Shown here in pieces: positions 36,126 to 45,123 of a stretch of DNA of 64,000 nucleotides. The position numbers and the translations under genes were made by a program. The stretch's first letter is position 1. The number at the start of each line of letters is the position of its first letter. The notes below the pieces were generated by a model that saw only the letters and a program-made list of their open reading frames with translations, ran no database searches and had not been told where the DNA came from. Source of the stretch: Paraburkholderia ginsengisoli NBRC 100965 (GTDB lineage Bacteria; Pseudomonadota; Gammaproteobacteria; Burkholderiales; Burkholderiaceae); the NCBI RefSeq assembly GCF_000739735.1, contig NZ_BBJF01000011.1, forward strand, positions 124,001-188,000, read 5' to 3'.

Positions 36126-37991
36126 TCACCGCGCGACCGCATGCGTCGCGCGTGTACGCCGCCCGGCGGCGATCATCTTCTGCAACCGCTCCGCCACCCG
36201 CTCGACCACCGGCGCCCACCGTGCCGGCTGCGGCTGCCTGAACAAATCGACCGAGTCATACCACGGCTGCGTTTCCTCATTGCCCCACGACCAGTGCGAC
36301 ACGTGATCGAGCATCGCGAACACCGTATGCCCTAGCGCGCCGCCCAGATGCAGTGGCGCGCTGTCGATGGTCACCAGCGCATCGAGCGCGCCGAGTTGTG
36401 CGGCGACATCCTCGAAACCGGCCTCGTAGCTCCCGGTCAGATCGTATAAGCGATAGCCCTGCGCAGCGAGCGCCGCCACATCGGCGTGGCGTCCCGGCGT
36501 GAGCGGATAGAACGCGACGTCGGGCAGCTTGAGCAGCGGCGCGAGCGCGTCCAGCGGAATCGAGCGCTTCGCATCGCGCCGATGCGTCGGGCTGCCAGAC
36601 CACACGAGGCCAACGCGCCGCCGGACCTCCGGCGCGCACGCAGTGACCCGTGCGCGCCACGCCGCCACCTTCCTCGCATCGGCGCGCAGATACGGCGCGC
36701 CGTGCACCTCGTGCGGCTGCAGATCCAGCATGAGCGGCAAGCTCATCATCGGCAACGCGTAGTCCGGCTGACCGAGCGGCCCGTCTTCGATCGACACGCA
36801 ATCGGCGTAAAAGCGCGCGGCCAGCGGCTGCAACGCGCGCCGCACGGCGAGCACGAGCCGGCCGCCTTCGTCGCGCACGCGTGCGGCCAGTTGGGGCACG
36901 AAGCGCAGCATCTGGATGTCGTCGCCGCAGCCCTGCTCGCTGTGCACGACAAGCGTCCTGCCAGCAAGCGCCTCGCCTTGCCAGCGCGGACACAGGCGCG
37001 CCATCACGGCGATGATGTTGTGCGACTCGCGGTCTTCGCGCGCCAGCCTCGCGAGTGCACGCGGCCACGCTTGCGTCCATGCGCCGCGCCGCAACTCCAG
37101 GTCGGCGAGATCGATCGAGGCCTGCACCGCGCCCGCCTCGACGGCGAGCGCCGCGTGCAGTGCCGTTTCGCTTTCGTCGTAGCGCGCCTGCTCGCCGAGA
37201 TACATGCCGATCGCGGCCAGCACCTCCGCGTTGCCGGGCGCGAGCGCGTCCACCGCGCGCATGGTCGCCTCCGCGCCCGCCGCGTCGTTGCACTGCCATT
37301 GCGCGTGGCTCAGCTGCCACGCCATTTCCGCGTCGGCCGGCTGCTGTGCGAGTGCTTCGCGGCAGAGGTGCTTGATCGCGGGCCAATCGCGTATCTCGCG
37401 CAACGCCAGCACGAGTTGCAACGGCAACGCGGGATCGAGCGCCGGGTCGAGCGCATACGCGCGCAACAGCGCCGCGCGACGCTCGGCCCGTGAGGCCGTG
37501 TCGGGCTGCGCCGCCAGCACGATCGCCAGCCACCATGGCGCGCGCGCGTCACGCGGCGCGAGGCGTTCGTACGCACGCAGCATGTGCGCAGCCGCCGAGT
37601 GCGCACCGCAATGCTCGGTCAGCCAGACGATCCACTCGCGCGTCGCCGCCAGCGCCTGCGTGGCCGCCGCCAGTTCGCTGTGGCGCTGCGCGGTGTCGGC
37701 GTGGCCGAGCGCGTCGGCAAACAACGCGAGCCGCGCATGGCGCGCGCCGCTCGCGTCCGCTTGCGCCTGCGATGCACTGTGATACGCCGCCTCGAAATAG
37801 CCGGCGCTCGCGCACAGATCGGCGTGCAGTTGCGGCGTGATGCCTGTGGCGACGAGTTCGAGCGCGCGCCGGGCGGCGGCGTCGAAACCCTGCTCGCGCT
37901 GGAGCGACCACAGCAGATGAATCGAATCGATCGGCTGCGCCTGGACAGAGTCGGACATGGGGCTTCGAGCGGTTTCGCGCGGGTGGGTCAT
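36126..37991 (-). CDS. TPR-repeat glycosyltransferase-like protein
   Basis: A 621-aa cytoplasmic protein. The first ~320 residues are tetratricopeptide-like helical repeats (for example DAEMAWQLSHAQWQCNDAAGAEATMRAVDALAPGNAEVLAAIGMYLGEQ). The C-terminal part has a GT-B fold of the ADP-heptose:LPS heptosyltransferase (GT9) superfamily: RTLVVHSEQGCGDDIQMLRFVPQLA, RVGLVWSGSPTHRRDAKRSIPLDALAPL and VTIDSAPLHLGGALGHTVFAML. Acceptor unknown; such TPR-GT proteins often glycosylate proteins or cell-surface glycans. ATG 37991 and ATG 37958 (MSDSVQ) are both possible starts and neither has a clear ribosome site. Confidence 0.83.
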   Translation of the reverse strand: MTHPRETARSPMSDSVQAQPIDSIHLLWSLQREQGFDAAARRALELVATGITPQLHADLCASAGYFEAAYHSASQAQADASGARHARLALFADALGHADTAQRHSELAAATQALAATREWIVWLTEHCGAHSAAAHMLRAYERLAPRDARAPWWLAIVLAAQPDTASRAERRAALLRAYALDPALDPALPLQLVLALREIRDWPAIKHLCREALAQQPADAEMAWQLSHAQWQCNDAAGAEATMRAVDALAPGNAEVLAAIGMYLGEQARYDESETALHAALAVEAGAVQASIDLADLELRRGAWTQAWPRALARLAREDRESHNIIAVMARLCPRWQGEALAGRTLVVHSEQGCGDDIQMLRFVPQLAARVRDEGGRLVLAVRRALQPLAARFYADCVSIEDGPLGQPDYALPMMSLPLMLDLQPHEVHGAPYLRADARKVAAWRARVTACAPEVRRRVGLVWSGSPTHRRDAKRSIPLDALAPLLKLPDVAFYPLTPGRHADVAALAAQGYRLYDLTGSYEAGFEDVAAQLGALDALVTIDSAPLHLGGALGHTVFAMLDHVSHWSWGNEETQPWYDSVDLFRQPQPARWAPVVERVAERLQKMIAAGRRTRATHAVAR

Positions 37992-38250
37992 GGTGTTATT
38001 ACACCGCGCGAGGGTATCGTCAGAAATAAGAATTGGCGGATAAATAGCTTAAAAATGGCAAACAATTCTTCAAGCTTCTTAACGAAAAAAGCCCCGACAT
38101 AAGACAAATCCAAATTACATCTAGAAGCGACTTGATCTCAATTTATGGTCGTTGATTAGTTTTAGTTAGTTAACCATAATGAATTTAAATCGACGCGAAA
38201 AGAAGTTCCGGGAGCCGATCTGTTCGACCGTCAACATCAGGGAGTCCGTT
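37992..38250. promoter_or_regulatory. AT-rich divergent promoter region
   Basis: From about 38010 to 38200 the composition falls far below the surrounding GC content, with runs such as GGATAAATAGCTTAAAAATGG and TTAGTTTTAGTTAGTTAACC. It lies between the divergent TPR-glycosyltransferase gene and the duplicated-motif gene and must carry at least the latter's promoter. Such patches are typical H-NS-like silencer targets, which is inference. Confidence 0.5.
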
Positions 38251-38523
38251 TTGAACACCGACAATCTTGCAGAAACATCCGATCGTCTGGCCCGTCTCGC
38301 GATGCTCGTCCTGCAACGCACCGGCGCCTCGTACGAGGAGAAAGAGCTCGCCGGCTCGGCATTGGCGCAGCACCACACGTCGAAGCAGACCAGCAAGGCG
38401 ATCGGCAGTCTCGCGGCCAAAGTGCTCGGCGACCCTACGTCGAGCTACGAGGCCAAAGAACTGGCCGGCTGCGTGCTGACGCAAGTGCGTCATTTCCAGG
38501 GGTCGGCTTCCGCCGCTCAGTAG
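38251..38523 (+). CDS. Small protein with a tandemly duplicated SYExKELAG motif
   Basis: A 90-aa unrecognised protein. TTG at 38251 is preceded by GGGAG at 6-nt spacing, a much better start than the ATG at 38179, which lies in AT-rich sequence without a ribosome site. The protein contains two similar halves: LAMLVLQRTGASYEEKELAGSALAQ and LAAKVLGDPTSSYEAKELAGCVLTQ. No signal peptide or membrane segment. The repeat is probably a pair of short helices. Function unknown; a bidirectional terminator follows. Confidence 0.72.
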   Translation: MNTDNLAETSDRLARLAMLVLQRTGASYEEKELAGSALAQHHTSKQTSKAIGSLAAKVLGDPTSSYEAKELAGCVLTQVRHFQGSASAAQ

Positions 38524-38571
38524 CCGCTCAGTAAGCGGAACCCGCGTCGGCACCGTCGCGCTGGGCAAAAA

Positions 38572-38599
38572 AAAATGCGCTGCCGAAGCAGCGCATTTT
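38572..38599. terminator. Bidirectional terminator between duplicated-motif gene and htpG
   Basis: A perfect 12-bp stem, AAAATGCGCTGC (38572-38583) with its complement at 38588-38599 and a stable CGAA tetraloop. On the minus strand it runs into TTTTTTTTT, a textbook terminator for htpG; on the plus strand TTTT closes the stem. Confidence 0.92.
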
Positions 38600-38647
38600 C
38601 AGGCACGAGCGTCAGTACGACACTATCGGCTCAAGCCAGTTTCAACC

Positions 38648-40546
38648 TCAACTCGCGCGAGCCAGCAGCAACGCATTGGTGCGCTTCACGAAGCTCGCCG
38701 GATCTTCCAGCGCGCCGCCTTCGGCAAGCAAAGCCTGATCGAACAACAGATGGCACCAGTCGTCGAAGTTCGCGCTGTCCGCGTGCAAGCCCTTCACCAA
38801 CGCGTGCTCCGGATTCACTTCGAGAATCGGGTGGAACGACGGCGCCTGCTGACCCGCGGCCTTCAGCATGCGTTGCAGATAGCCGCTCATTTCGCCATCG
38901 TCGGCGACGAGGCACGACGGCGAGTCGGTCAGGCGGAACGTCAAACGAACGTCCTTCGCCTTGTCCTTCAGCGCTTCCTTCATCTTCTCGACCAGCGGCT
39001 TGAACTCTTCGCCCACCTTCTCCTGCGCCTGCTTTTCCTCGTCGTTCAACGCGCCCAGATCGAGATCGCCGCGCGCCACGCTTTGCAGCGGCTTGCCGTC
39101 GAATTCGTTCAGATACGACAGCATCCACTCATCGACGCGATCGGTCAGCAGCAGCACTTCCACGCCCTTCTTGCGGAACACTTCGAGATGCGGGCTGTGG
39201 GTGGCCGCCTGCCAGGTGTCGGCGGTGACGTAGTAGATCTTGCTTTGCTCGGGCTTCATGCGCGCGACGTAGTCGGCCAGCGACACCGTCTGCTCCGGCG
39301 TTTCCGTATGCGTCGACGCGAAACGCACGAGCTTCGCGACGCGCTCGCGATTCGCAAAGTCTTCGCCGATGCCTTCCTTCAGCACCTGGCCGAATTCCTT
39401 CCAGAAGCCGGCGTACTTTTCCTTGTCTGCGTCATTGTCCGAGTTGGCCAGTTCTTCGAGCATCGACAGCGAACGCTTGGTCACGCCTTCGCGGATCGCC
39501 TTCACGTCACGGCTCTCCTGCAGGATTTCGCGCGACACGTTCAGCGGCAGATCGCTCGAATCGACCACGCCCTTCACGAAACGCAGATACGTGGGCAGCA
39601 GTTGCTCGGCGTCGTCCATGATGAACACGCGCTTCACGTACAGCTTCAGGCCGCCGCGCTGCTCGCGGTTCCACAGATCGAACGGTGCGTGGGCCGGCAC
39701 GTACAGCAGTTGCGTGTATTCGCTGCGGCCTTCCACACGGTTATGCGTCCACGTGAGCGGGTCCTGATGATCGTGCGCGAGGTGCTGGTAGAACTGCTTG
39801 TACTGCTCTTCGGTGATGTCGTTCTTCGAGCGGGTCCACAGCGCGCTCGCCTGATTGACGGTCTCGTCCTCGTCCTTCGCGACCATCGCGCGCTTTTCCG
39901 CGTCCCACTCTTCCTTCTGCATCAGAATCGGCAGCGCGACGTGGTCCGAGTACTTCTGGATGATCGACTTCAGGCGATGCGCCGACAGCAGATCGTCTTC
40001 ATCGGCACGCAAATGCAGCGTGATGGTGGTGCCGCGCGCCGCGCGGTCGATCTGCTCGACCGCGAAGTCGCCCTCGCCCGCGCTTTCCCAGCGCACGCCT
40101 TCCGAAGCCGGCAAACCGGCGCGGCGCGTTTCGACCGTGATCTTGTCCGCGACGATAAAGCCCGAGTAGAAGCCGACGCCGAACTGGCCGATCAGCGCCG
40201 CATCTTTCTGCTGGTCGCCGGAGAGCTTGCCGAAGAATTCCTTGGTGCCCGAGCGCGCGATCGTGCCGAGGTTCGCGATCGCTTCGTCGCGGCTCATGCC
40301 GATGCCGTTATCGTCGAGCGTGATGGTCCGCGCGTCCTTGTCGAACGACACGCGAATTCGCAGGTTCGGATCGTTCTCGTACAGCGCGCTGTTTTCGATC
40401 GCTTCGAAGCGCAGCTTGTCGGCCGCGTCGGAGGCGTTGGAAATCAGCTCGCGCAAAAAGATTTCCTTGTTGCTGTACAGCGAATGGATCATCAGTTGCA
40501 GAAGCTGTTTCACTTCTGCCTGAAAGCTCATGGTTTCTTGTGCCAT
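38648..40546 (-). CDS. htpG: Molecular chaperone HtpG (Hsp90)
   Basis: A 632-aa cytoplasmic Hsp90. The GHKL ATP site is intact: LRELISNASDAADKLRFEA, TLDDNGIGMSRDEAIANLGTIARSGTKEF and IGQFGVGFYSGFIVADK. The middle domain has the catalytic-loop Arg region VDSSDLPLNVSREILQESR, and the C-terminal dimerisation domain is present. Length equals E. coli HtpG within ten residues. Monocistronic, with its terminator at 38572-38599. No sigma-32 promoter was clearly recognised in the 120 nt upstream. Confidence 0.97.
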   Translation of the reverse strand: MAQETMSFQAEVKQLLQLMIHSLYSNKEIFLRELISNASDAADKLRFEAIENSALYENDPNLRIRVSFDKDARTITLDDNGIGMSRDEAIANLGTIARSGTKEFFGKLSGDQQKDAALIGQFGVGFYSGFIVADKITVETRRAGLPASEGVRWESAGEGDFAVEQIDRAARGTTITLHLRADEDDLLSAHRLKSIIQKYSDHVALPILMQKEEWDAEKRAMVAKDEDETVNQASALWTRSKNDITEEQYKQFYQHLAHDHQDPLTWTHNRVEGRSEYTQLLYVPAHAPFDLWNREQRGGLKLYVKRVFIMDDAEQLLPTYLRFVKGVVDSSDLPLNVSREILQESRDVKAIREGVTKRSLSMLEELANSDNDADKEKYAGFWKEFGQVLKEGIGEDFANRERVAKLVRFASTHTETPEQTVSLADYVARMKPEQSKIYYVTADTWQAATHSPHLEVFRKKGVEVLLLTDRVDEWMLSYLNEFDGKPLQSVARGDLDLGALNDEEKQAQEKVGEEFKPLVEKMKEALKDKAKDVRLTFRLTDSPSCLVADDGEMSGYLQRMLKAAGQQAPSFHPILEVNPEHALVKGLHADSANFDDWCHLLFDQALLAEGGALEDPASFVKRTNALLLARAS

Positions 40547-40669
40547 GGTCGGACTTCCTCTCTGTTGCGAATGGGGTTCAGGTCAGGCATTGCGGGACCG
40601 CCGGATTGCCGGCCAAAGGTCTTCCGGCCAGCGGATCGTCCGCCTAACTGGGGGCGTTCCGGCGCGGTT

Positions 40670-42124
40670 TCAAGAGGCGCGCCGCGCGACGCTGTCGAGA
40701 TAGCGGCACAGGAACGTCGCCAGTTCCGGATCGCCGCAGTTGGCGATATTGAAGCGCATCCAGGTGGTCGGCGACTGCTGTGGAGAAAACAGACTGCCGG
40801 GCGTCAACAGGAAGCCGGCCTCGTGACCGGCCGCCGCCAGCGCGCCCGCGTCGACGCCCGTATCGACCCATACGAACATCCCGGCCGAGGGCGTCAGAAA
40901 CAGCTTCATGCCGGTCTTTTCCAGCATCCGCACGGACTTTTCGCGCACGCCGTCGAGCCGCGCGCGCACCCGTTCGACGTGGCGCCGATAGTGGCCCTCG
41001 GTCAAAATCTTGTACAGCACGCGCTCGTTGAGTTCGGGGCTCGTCATGCCGACCAGCATCTTCTGATTGCTGACTGCCGTCGCCACTTCCGGCGCGCATG
41101 CGATGAAGCCGACGCGCAGATTCGGCGCGAGCGTCTTCGAAAAGCTGCCGAGGTAGATCACGCGCTTCAACTGGTCGAGACTCGCGAGCCGCGTACCCGG
41201 CTGGCTCGGCGGGCACAGATCGCCGTAGATATCGTCCTCGACGACGATGAAGTCGTACGCTTCGGCGAGGCGCAATATGCGGAACGCCTGGGCCGCCGTC
41301 AGCGACGTGCCGGTCGGATTCTGCAGCACCGAGTTGATCACCAGCATTTTAGGCCGCCACGTCTGAACCAGCGTTTCGAGCGCATCGAGGTCGGGGCCGT
41401 CCGGCGTGTACGGCACGCCGACCAGCCGCGCGCCTTGCGACGCGAAGCAGCCGAACATCTGGAACCAGGCCGGATCGCCGACGATCACCGCATCGCCCGG
41501 CTTCACGTAGATGCGTGAGATCAGGTCGATCGCCTGCGTGACGCCCGACACCATCACGATCTGCTCCGGCGACGCGCCGATCTCCAGCTCCTCGAGCCGC
41601 GTCTGCAATTGCTGGCGCAGCGGCAGAAAGCCCTGCGGCGTGCCGATGCCGAGCATCTGCGCGCCGCTTTGCCGGCCGAGCGTGCGCAGCGCGTTGGTGA
41701 TCAGGTCGCCGTCGAGCCAGCGCGCGGGCAGATAACCGAGGCCGGGACTGCGCTCGGGCCGCGCGCCGGTGTACAGCATGTTGCGCAACAGCCAGACCAC
41801 GTCGATCTTGGTCGGCGCGGGCGCTCCCTCCACGTGCGGGCGCATCTCCATCGCGGCCGCGCCGCTCAACCGCTCGCGCACGTAAAAGCCGGAGCCGCGC
41901 CGCGACTCCAGATACCCCTGCGCGACCAGCCGCTCATACGCCTCGACCACCGTGAAGCGCGACACGCCTTTGTCGAGCGCAAGCTTGCGGATCGACGGCA
42001 TGCGCATGCCGGGGCGAAACACGCGCTCGTCGATCCGCCGGCATGCCCACTGGACGAGCTGCTCGACCAGCGTGAGCGCTGACGTGTCGTGCGGAGCGGG
42101 AATCTGGGCTAGCGAAACGGACAT
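40670..42124 (-). CDS. MocR-family regulator: GntR HTH fused to aminotransferase domain
   Basis: A 484-aa transcription factor with an N-terminal GntR winged helix (RIDERVFRPGMRMPSIRKLALDKGVSRFTVVEAYERLVAQGYLESRRGSGFYV) and a C-terminal fold-type I aminotransferase domain. PLP features are intact: INSVLQNPTGTSL, VVEDDIYGDL and the Schiff-base Lys in GSFSKTLAPNLRVGF. MocR proteins usually sense PLP or an amino acid and control a divergent gene and themselves. Here the divergent gene encodes a VOC protein; an aminotransferase of related sequence lies 1 kb beyond. Start MSVSLAQIP lies next to a repeat cluster that may be its operator. Confidence 0.9.
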   Translation of the reverse strand: MSVSLAQIPAPHDTSALTLVEQLVQWACRRIDERVFRPGMRMPSIRKLALDKGVSRFTVVEAYERLVAQGYLESRRGSGFYVRERLSGAAAMEMRPHVEGAPAPTKIDVVWLLRNMLYTGARPERSPGLGYLPARWLDGDLITNALRTLGRQSGAQMLGIGTPQGFLPLRQQLQTRLEELEIGASPEQIVMVSGVTQAIDLISRIYVKPGDAVIVGDPAWFQMFGCFASQGARLVGVPYTPDGPDLDALETLVQTWRPKMLVINSVLQNPTGTSLTAAQAFRILRLAEAYDFIVVEDDIYGDLCPPSQPGTRLASLDQLKRVIYLGSFSKTLAPNLRVGFIACAPEVATAVSNQKMLVGMTSPELNERVLYKILTEGHYRRHVERVRARLDGVREKSVRMLEKTGMKLFLTPSAGMFVWVDTGVDAGALAAAGHEAGFLLTPGSLFSPQQSPTTWMRFNIANCGDPELATFLCRYLDSVARRAS

Positions 42125-42136
42125 GGCGGACTCCAA

Positions 42137-42179
42137 CTGTACCGAATAGTATCGAGGCGATTGTACCGTTACTGTGCCG
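42137..42179. promoter_or_regulatory. Direct repeats, candidate MocR operator
   Basis: Three copies of a YTGTRCCG octamer lie just upstream of the MocR start: CTGTACCG at 42137, TTGTACCG at 42161 and CTGTGCCG at 42172 (spacings 24 and 11 nt). MocR regulators bind directly repeated sites in the divergent promoter region. Binding is inferred only from position and repetition. Confidence 0.5.
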
Positions 42180-42401
42180 ATCGCCGCCGCTACATTTGAG
42201 AACAACAAAGGAAGGTGACGCAACGCGAATCCGGGTAGGGCAACGGTCCCGCCGCTCGCGGGCGATCCGGTAACCCCAGTCTCCACACCCTCCGCATGGC
42301 CCGCCGATCCGGCAAACGGTTATGCTTACGGCCCCGGCAGCCGCGTCGTCACATCTGGCGCGCACCGGCTTACCGCAGTGAACCGTTTTCCTCGCTCCGT
42401 C

Positions 42402-43112
42402 ATGACCGCTCATCCGCTCCGCCTCGATCACCTCGTGATTTCCGCCCGCACCCTCGACGAGGGCACGCAGTACGTCGCCGATACGCTCGGCGTCGCGCCG
42501 GCCGGCGGCGGCGCGCATCCGCTGATGCGCACGCACAATCGGCTGCTGAACCTGTGGGGCGGCGTCTATCTGGAGGTGATCGCGATCGATCCACACGCCA
42601 CGTCGCAGGCCAATGCGGCTGAAGCGTCCGCCGAAGGCAGCGCGACGCGCGCCCGTTTGTTTGCACTCGATGACCCGGCGGTGCAGGCGCGGCTCGAACG
42701 CGGACCGTACCTGTCGCACTGGGTGGCCCGAGTCGAGCGCCCGAAGCGGCTGACGACGTGGCAAGCGCAGTATCCGCAGCGTATCGCGCCGATCGTGCCG
42801 ATGACGCGCGGCGATTTCACGTGGGGCCTGTCGGTCCCCGACGACGGCGCGTTCCCCGCCTGGCAGGGCGTCGGCGACGGCGTGCTGCCCTCGCTGATCC
42901 AGTGGGACTCGCCACGGCATCCGTCGGCCGTGCTGCCGGACACCGGTATCGCGCTGAAAGCGTTGAAGGCCGTGCATCCGCAAGCGGAGCGCGTGAGCGA
43001 GCAGCTGCAATGGCTCGGCGCCGCGCATCTGCTCGAATTGCAGTCAACCGACGGCGCCGCGGCACTCGTCGCCGAATTTGAAACACCCGATGGTCTACGG
43101 ACCCTCAAATAA
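42402..43112 (+). CDS. Glyoxalase-like VOC-domain protein
   Basis: A 236-aa cytoplasmic protein of the Glyoxalase_3 type: N-terminal LRLDHLVISARTLDEGTQYVADTLG, then NRLLNLWGGVYLEVIAIDP, and a second half containing LIQWDSPRHPSAVLPDTG. Metal ligands are plausible (His of DHLV, Glu of LEVIAI) but the reaction is unknown. ATG 42402 was chosen; an in-frame GTG at 42378 is less likely. It is divergent from the MocR regulator, which probably controls it, and is followed after 75 nt by the aminotransferase gene. Confidence 0.8.
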   Translation: MTAHPLRLDHLVISARTLDEGTQYVADTLGVAPAGGGAHPLMRTHNRLLNLWGGVYLEVIAIDPHATSQANAAEASAEGSATRARLFALDDPAVQARLERGPYLSHWVARVERPKRLTTWQAQYPQRIAPIVPMTRGDFTWGLSVPDDGAFPAWQGVGDGVLPSLIQWDSPRHPSAVLPDTGIALKALKAVHPQAERVSEQLQWLGAAHLLELQSTDGAAALVAEFETPDGLRTLK

Positions 43113-43187
43113 CCAGCGCGCGCGGGTCGCCGACTCGCGCGATAATCGACGTTTTTACCGGTTCCAGAAATACCAGCAGAGGAGAGC

Positions 43188-44384
43188 ATGGACCAAAGCG
43201 ACCTGAAAGCCCCTACGTGGCAATTGTCCGAACGCGCACGCAAGCTCACCAGCTCCGCGATCCGCGAGATCCTGAAGGTCACGGAGCGGCCCGAAGTCAT
43301 TTCGTTCGCCGGCGGCCTGCCCTCGCCGGCCACCTTCCCGGCCGAACGCATGCGCGAAGCCGCCGACCGCATTCTGCGCGACTCGCCCGCCGCGGCGCTG
43401 CAATACAGCGCGACCGAAGGCTATGCGCCGCTGCGTGAATGGATTGCGCAGCGCTATTCGGTGAACGGCGCGCAGATTCGTCCCACGCAGGTGCTGATCA
43501 CCACCGGCTCGCAGCAGGCGCTCGACCTGCTCGGCAAGGTGCTGGTGTGCCCGGAGAGCCCGGTGCTGGTCGAAACGCCGACTTACCTCGGCGCGCTGCA
43601 ATCGTTCTCGATGTACGAACCGAGTTATGTGCAGGTTCCGACCGACGAGCAAGGCCTGATCCCCGAAGCGCTGACGCCGGAACTGACGAAAGGCGCGCGC
43701 CTCCTGTATGCGCAGCCGAACTTCCAGAATCCGACCGGCCGCCGTCTGCCGATCGAACGCCGCCGCGCGCTCGCAGAATTCGCGAAGACCGCGCCCTTTC
43801 CGGTGATCGAAGACGATCCGTACGGTGCGCTCGACTACGCGGGCGAACCGTTGCCCACGATGCTGTCGATGGCGCCGGACCATATCGTCTATCTCGGTTC
43901 GTTCTCGAAGGTGCTCGCGCCGGGCCTGCGGGTCGGCTACATCATCGCGCCCGAAGAGCTGATCTTCAAGCTCGTGCAGGCCAAGCAGGCCACCGACCTG
44001 CACACGCCGAGCTTCACGCAGCGCATCGTGCACGAAGTGATCAAGGACGGCTTCCTCGACACGCACGTGCCGACCATCCGCGAGCTGTACCGCAATCAAT
44101 GCGAAGCGATGCTCGCCGCGCTCGAACGCTATATGCCCGAAGGCGTGAGCTGGAACCGTCCGGAAGGCGGCATGTTCATCTGGGTGAATCTGCCCGCGCA
44201 GATCGACAGCATGAAGCTGCTCGAGGAAGCGGTCGCGCAGAACGTCGCGTTCGTGCCGGGCGGTCCGTTCTTCGCGAACGAAGCGCAGCACAACACGCTG
44301 CGTCTGTCGTTCGTCACGGTGCCGCCGGCGAAGATCGACGAAGGCGTCGGGCGTCTCGGCGCGCTGATTCGCGCGAAGCTCTGA
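43188..44384 (+). CDS. PLP-dependent class I/II aminotransferase (LysN/KAT-like)
   Basis: A 398-aa cytoplasmic aminotransferase: ISFAGGLPSPATFP, YSATEGYAPLREWIAQR, TGSQQALDLLGKVL (phosphate loop), AQPNFQNPTGRRL, VIEDDPYGALDY and the Schiff-base Lys in LGSFSKVLAPGLRVGYI. These fit the 2-aminoadipate/multi-substrate aminotransferase subgroup, close to the catalytic half of MocR proteins. Substrate is not fixed by sequence. A RidA-family gene follows 51 nt downstream; PLP enzymes that release enamines are typical RidA clients. Confidence 0.9.
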   Translation: MDQSDLKAPTWQLSERARKLTSSAIREILKVTERPEVISFAGGLPSPATFPAERMREAADRILRDSPAAALQYSATEGYAPLREWIAQRYSVNGAQIRPTQVLITTGSQQALDLLGKVLVCPESPVLVETPTYLGALQSFSMYEPSYVQVPTDEQGLIPEALTPELTKGARLLYAQPNFQNPTGRRLPIERRRALAEFAKTAPFPVIEDDPYGALDYAGEPLPTMLSMAPDHIVYLGSFSKVLAPGLRVGYIIAPEELIFKLVQAKQATDLHTPSFTQRIVHEVIKDGFLDTHVPTIRELYRNQCEAMLAALERYMPEGVSWNRPEGGMFIWVNLPAQIDSMKLLEEAVAQNVAFVPGGPFFANEAQHNTLRLSFVTVPPAKIDEGVGRLGALIRAKL

Positions 44385-44435
44385 GCGCCGCTCGCGTCAG
44401 CCAATTTCACTACTGATTCTGATCGAGGACACGAC

Positions 44436-44900
44436 ATGGCTCAAACGAATGTGTACGACAAGCTCAAGGAACTGGGCATCGAGCTGCCCGTCGCCGGCGC
44501 GCCGGCCGCCGCGTATGTGATGAGCGCACAAAGCGGCAACACGGTGTACCTGTCCGGGCACATCGCGAAGAAAGACGGCAAGGTGTGGACCGGCAAGCTC
44601 GGCGCCACGCTCGGCACCGAGGAAGGCAAGGCCGCGGCGCGCTCGATCGCCATCGACCTGCTCGCCACGCTGCACGCGCACGTAGGCGATCTGAACCGCG
44701 TCACGCGCATCGTCAAGCTGATGAGCCTCGTCAACTCGACGCCGGAATTCACCGAACAGCATCTGGTCACCAACGGCGCGTCCGAACTGGTCGCCGATGT
44801 GTTCGGCGAACGCGGCAAGCATGCGCGCTCGGCATTCGGCGTCGCGCAGATTCCGCTCGGCGCATGCGTCGAAATCGAAATGATCGCGGAAGTCGAGTAA
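44436..44900 (+). CDS. RidA/YjgF-family reactive-intermediate deaminase-like protein
   Basis: A 154-aa protein, longer than E. coli RidA because of an N-terminal extension (VYDKLKELGIELPVAGAPAAAYV), which is typical of one RidA subgroup. Core features are VYLSGHIAKKDGKVWTGKLG and GKHARSAFGVAQIPLGACVEIEMIAEVE; the Arg of HARSAFG aligns with the catalytic Arg105 and the Glu of VEIEMIA with the conserved acid. RidA hydrolyses 2-aminoacrylate and related enamines. It follows the aminotransferase and ends at a strong terminator. Confidence 0.9.
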   Translation: MAQTNVYDKLKELGIELPVAGAPAAAYVMSAQSGNTVYLSGHIAKKDGKVWTGKLGATLGTEEGKAAARSIAIDLLATLHAHVGDLNRVTRIVKLMSLVNSTPEFTEQHLVTNGASELVADVFGERGKHARSAFGVAQIPLGACVEIEMIAEVE

Positions 44901-44999
44901 CGAACGTGCATTAGCCTGGCGCACGGCGAAAGCCGCGTTGGCAATCCAGCCGGCCACTCAGCCGGCATAAGCCGATGGTTCGGCCGGTAGTCCATTCAG

Positions 45000-45037
45000 A
45001 ACGCGTCGCGAGGTGTAGCCCACCCGCGACGCGTTTT
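45000..45037 (+). terminator. Terminator after the aminotransferase-RidA unit
   Basis: AACGCGTCGCG (45000-45010) pairs with CGCGACGCGTT (45025-45035) around a 14-nt loop, followed by TTGCTTTTG. Confidence 0.85.
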
Positions 45038-45123
45038 GCTTTTGTGCAAAGGTGGATCGTTGCCGCGTCAGCGGATAGAATCCGCGAACCCTACTATCGT
45101 TTGATTCGCTGGACCGCGCTCCC

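Noticed and set aside
38750..41518. A 922-codon plus-strand frame
   Set aside because: It is antisense to htpG and the MocR gene, both unmistakable.
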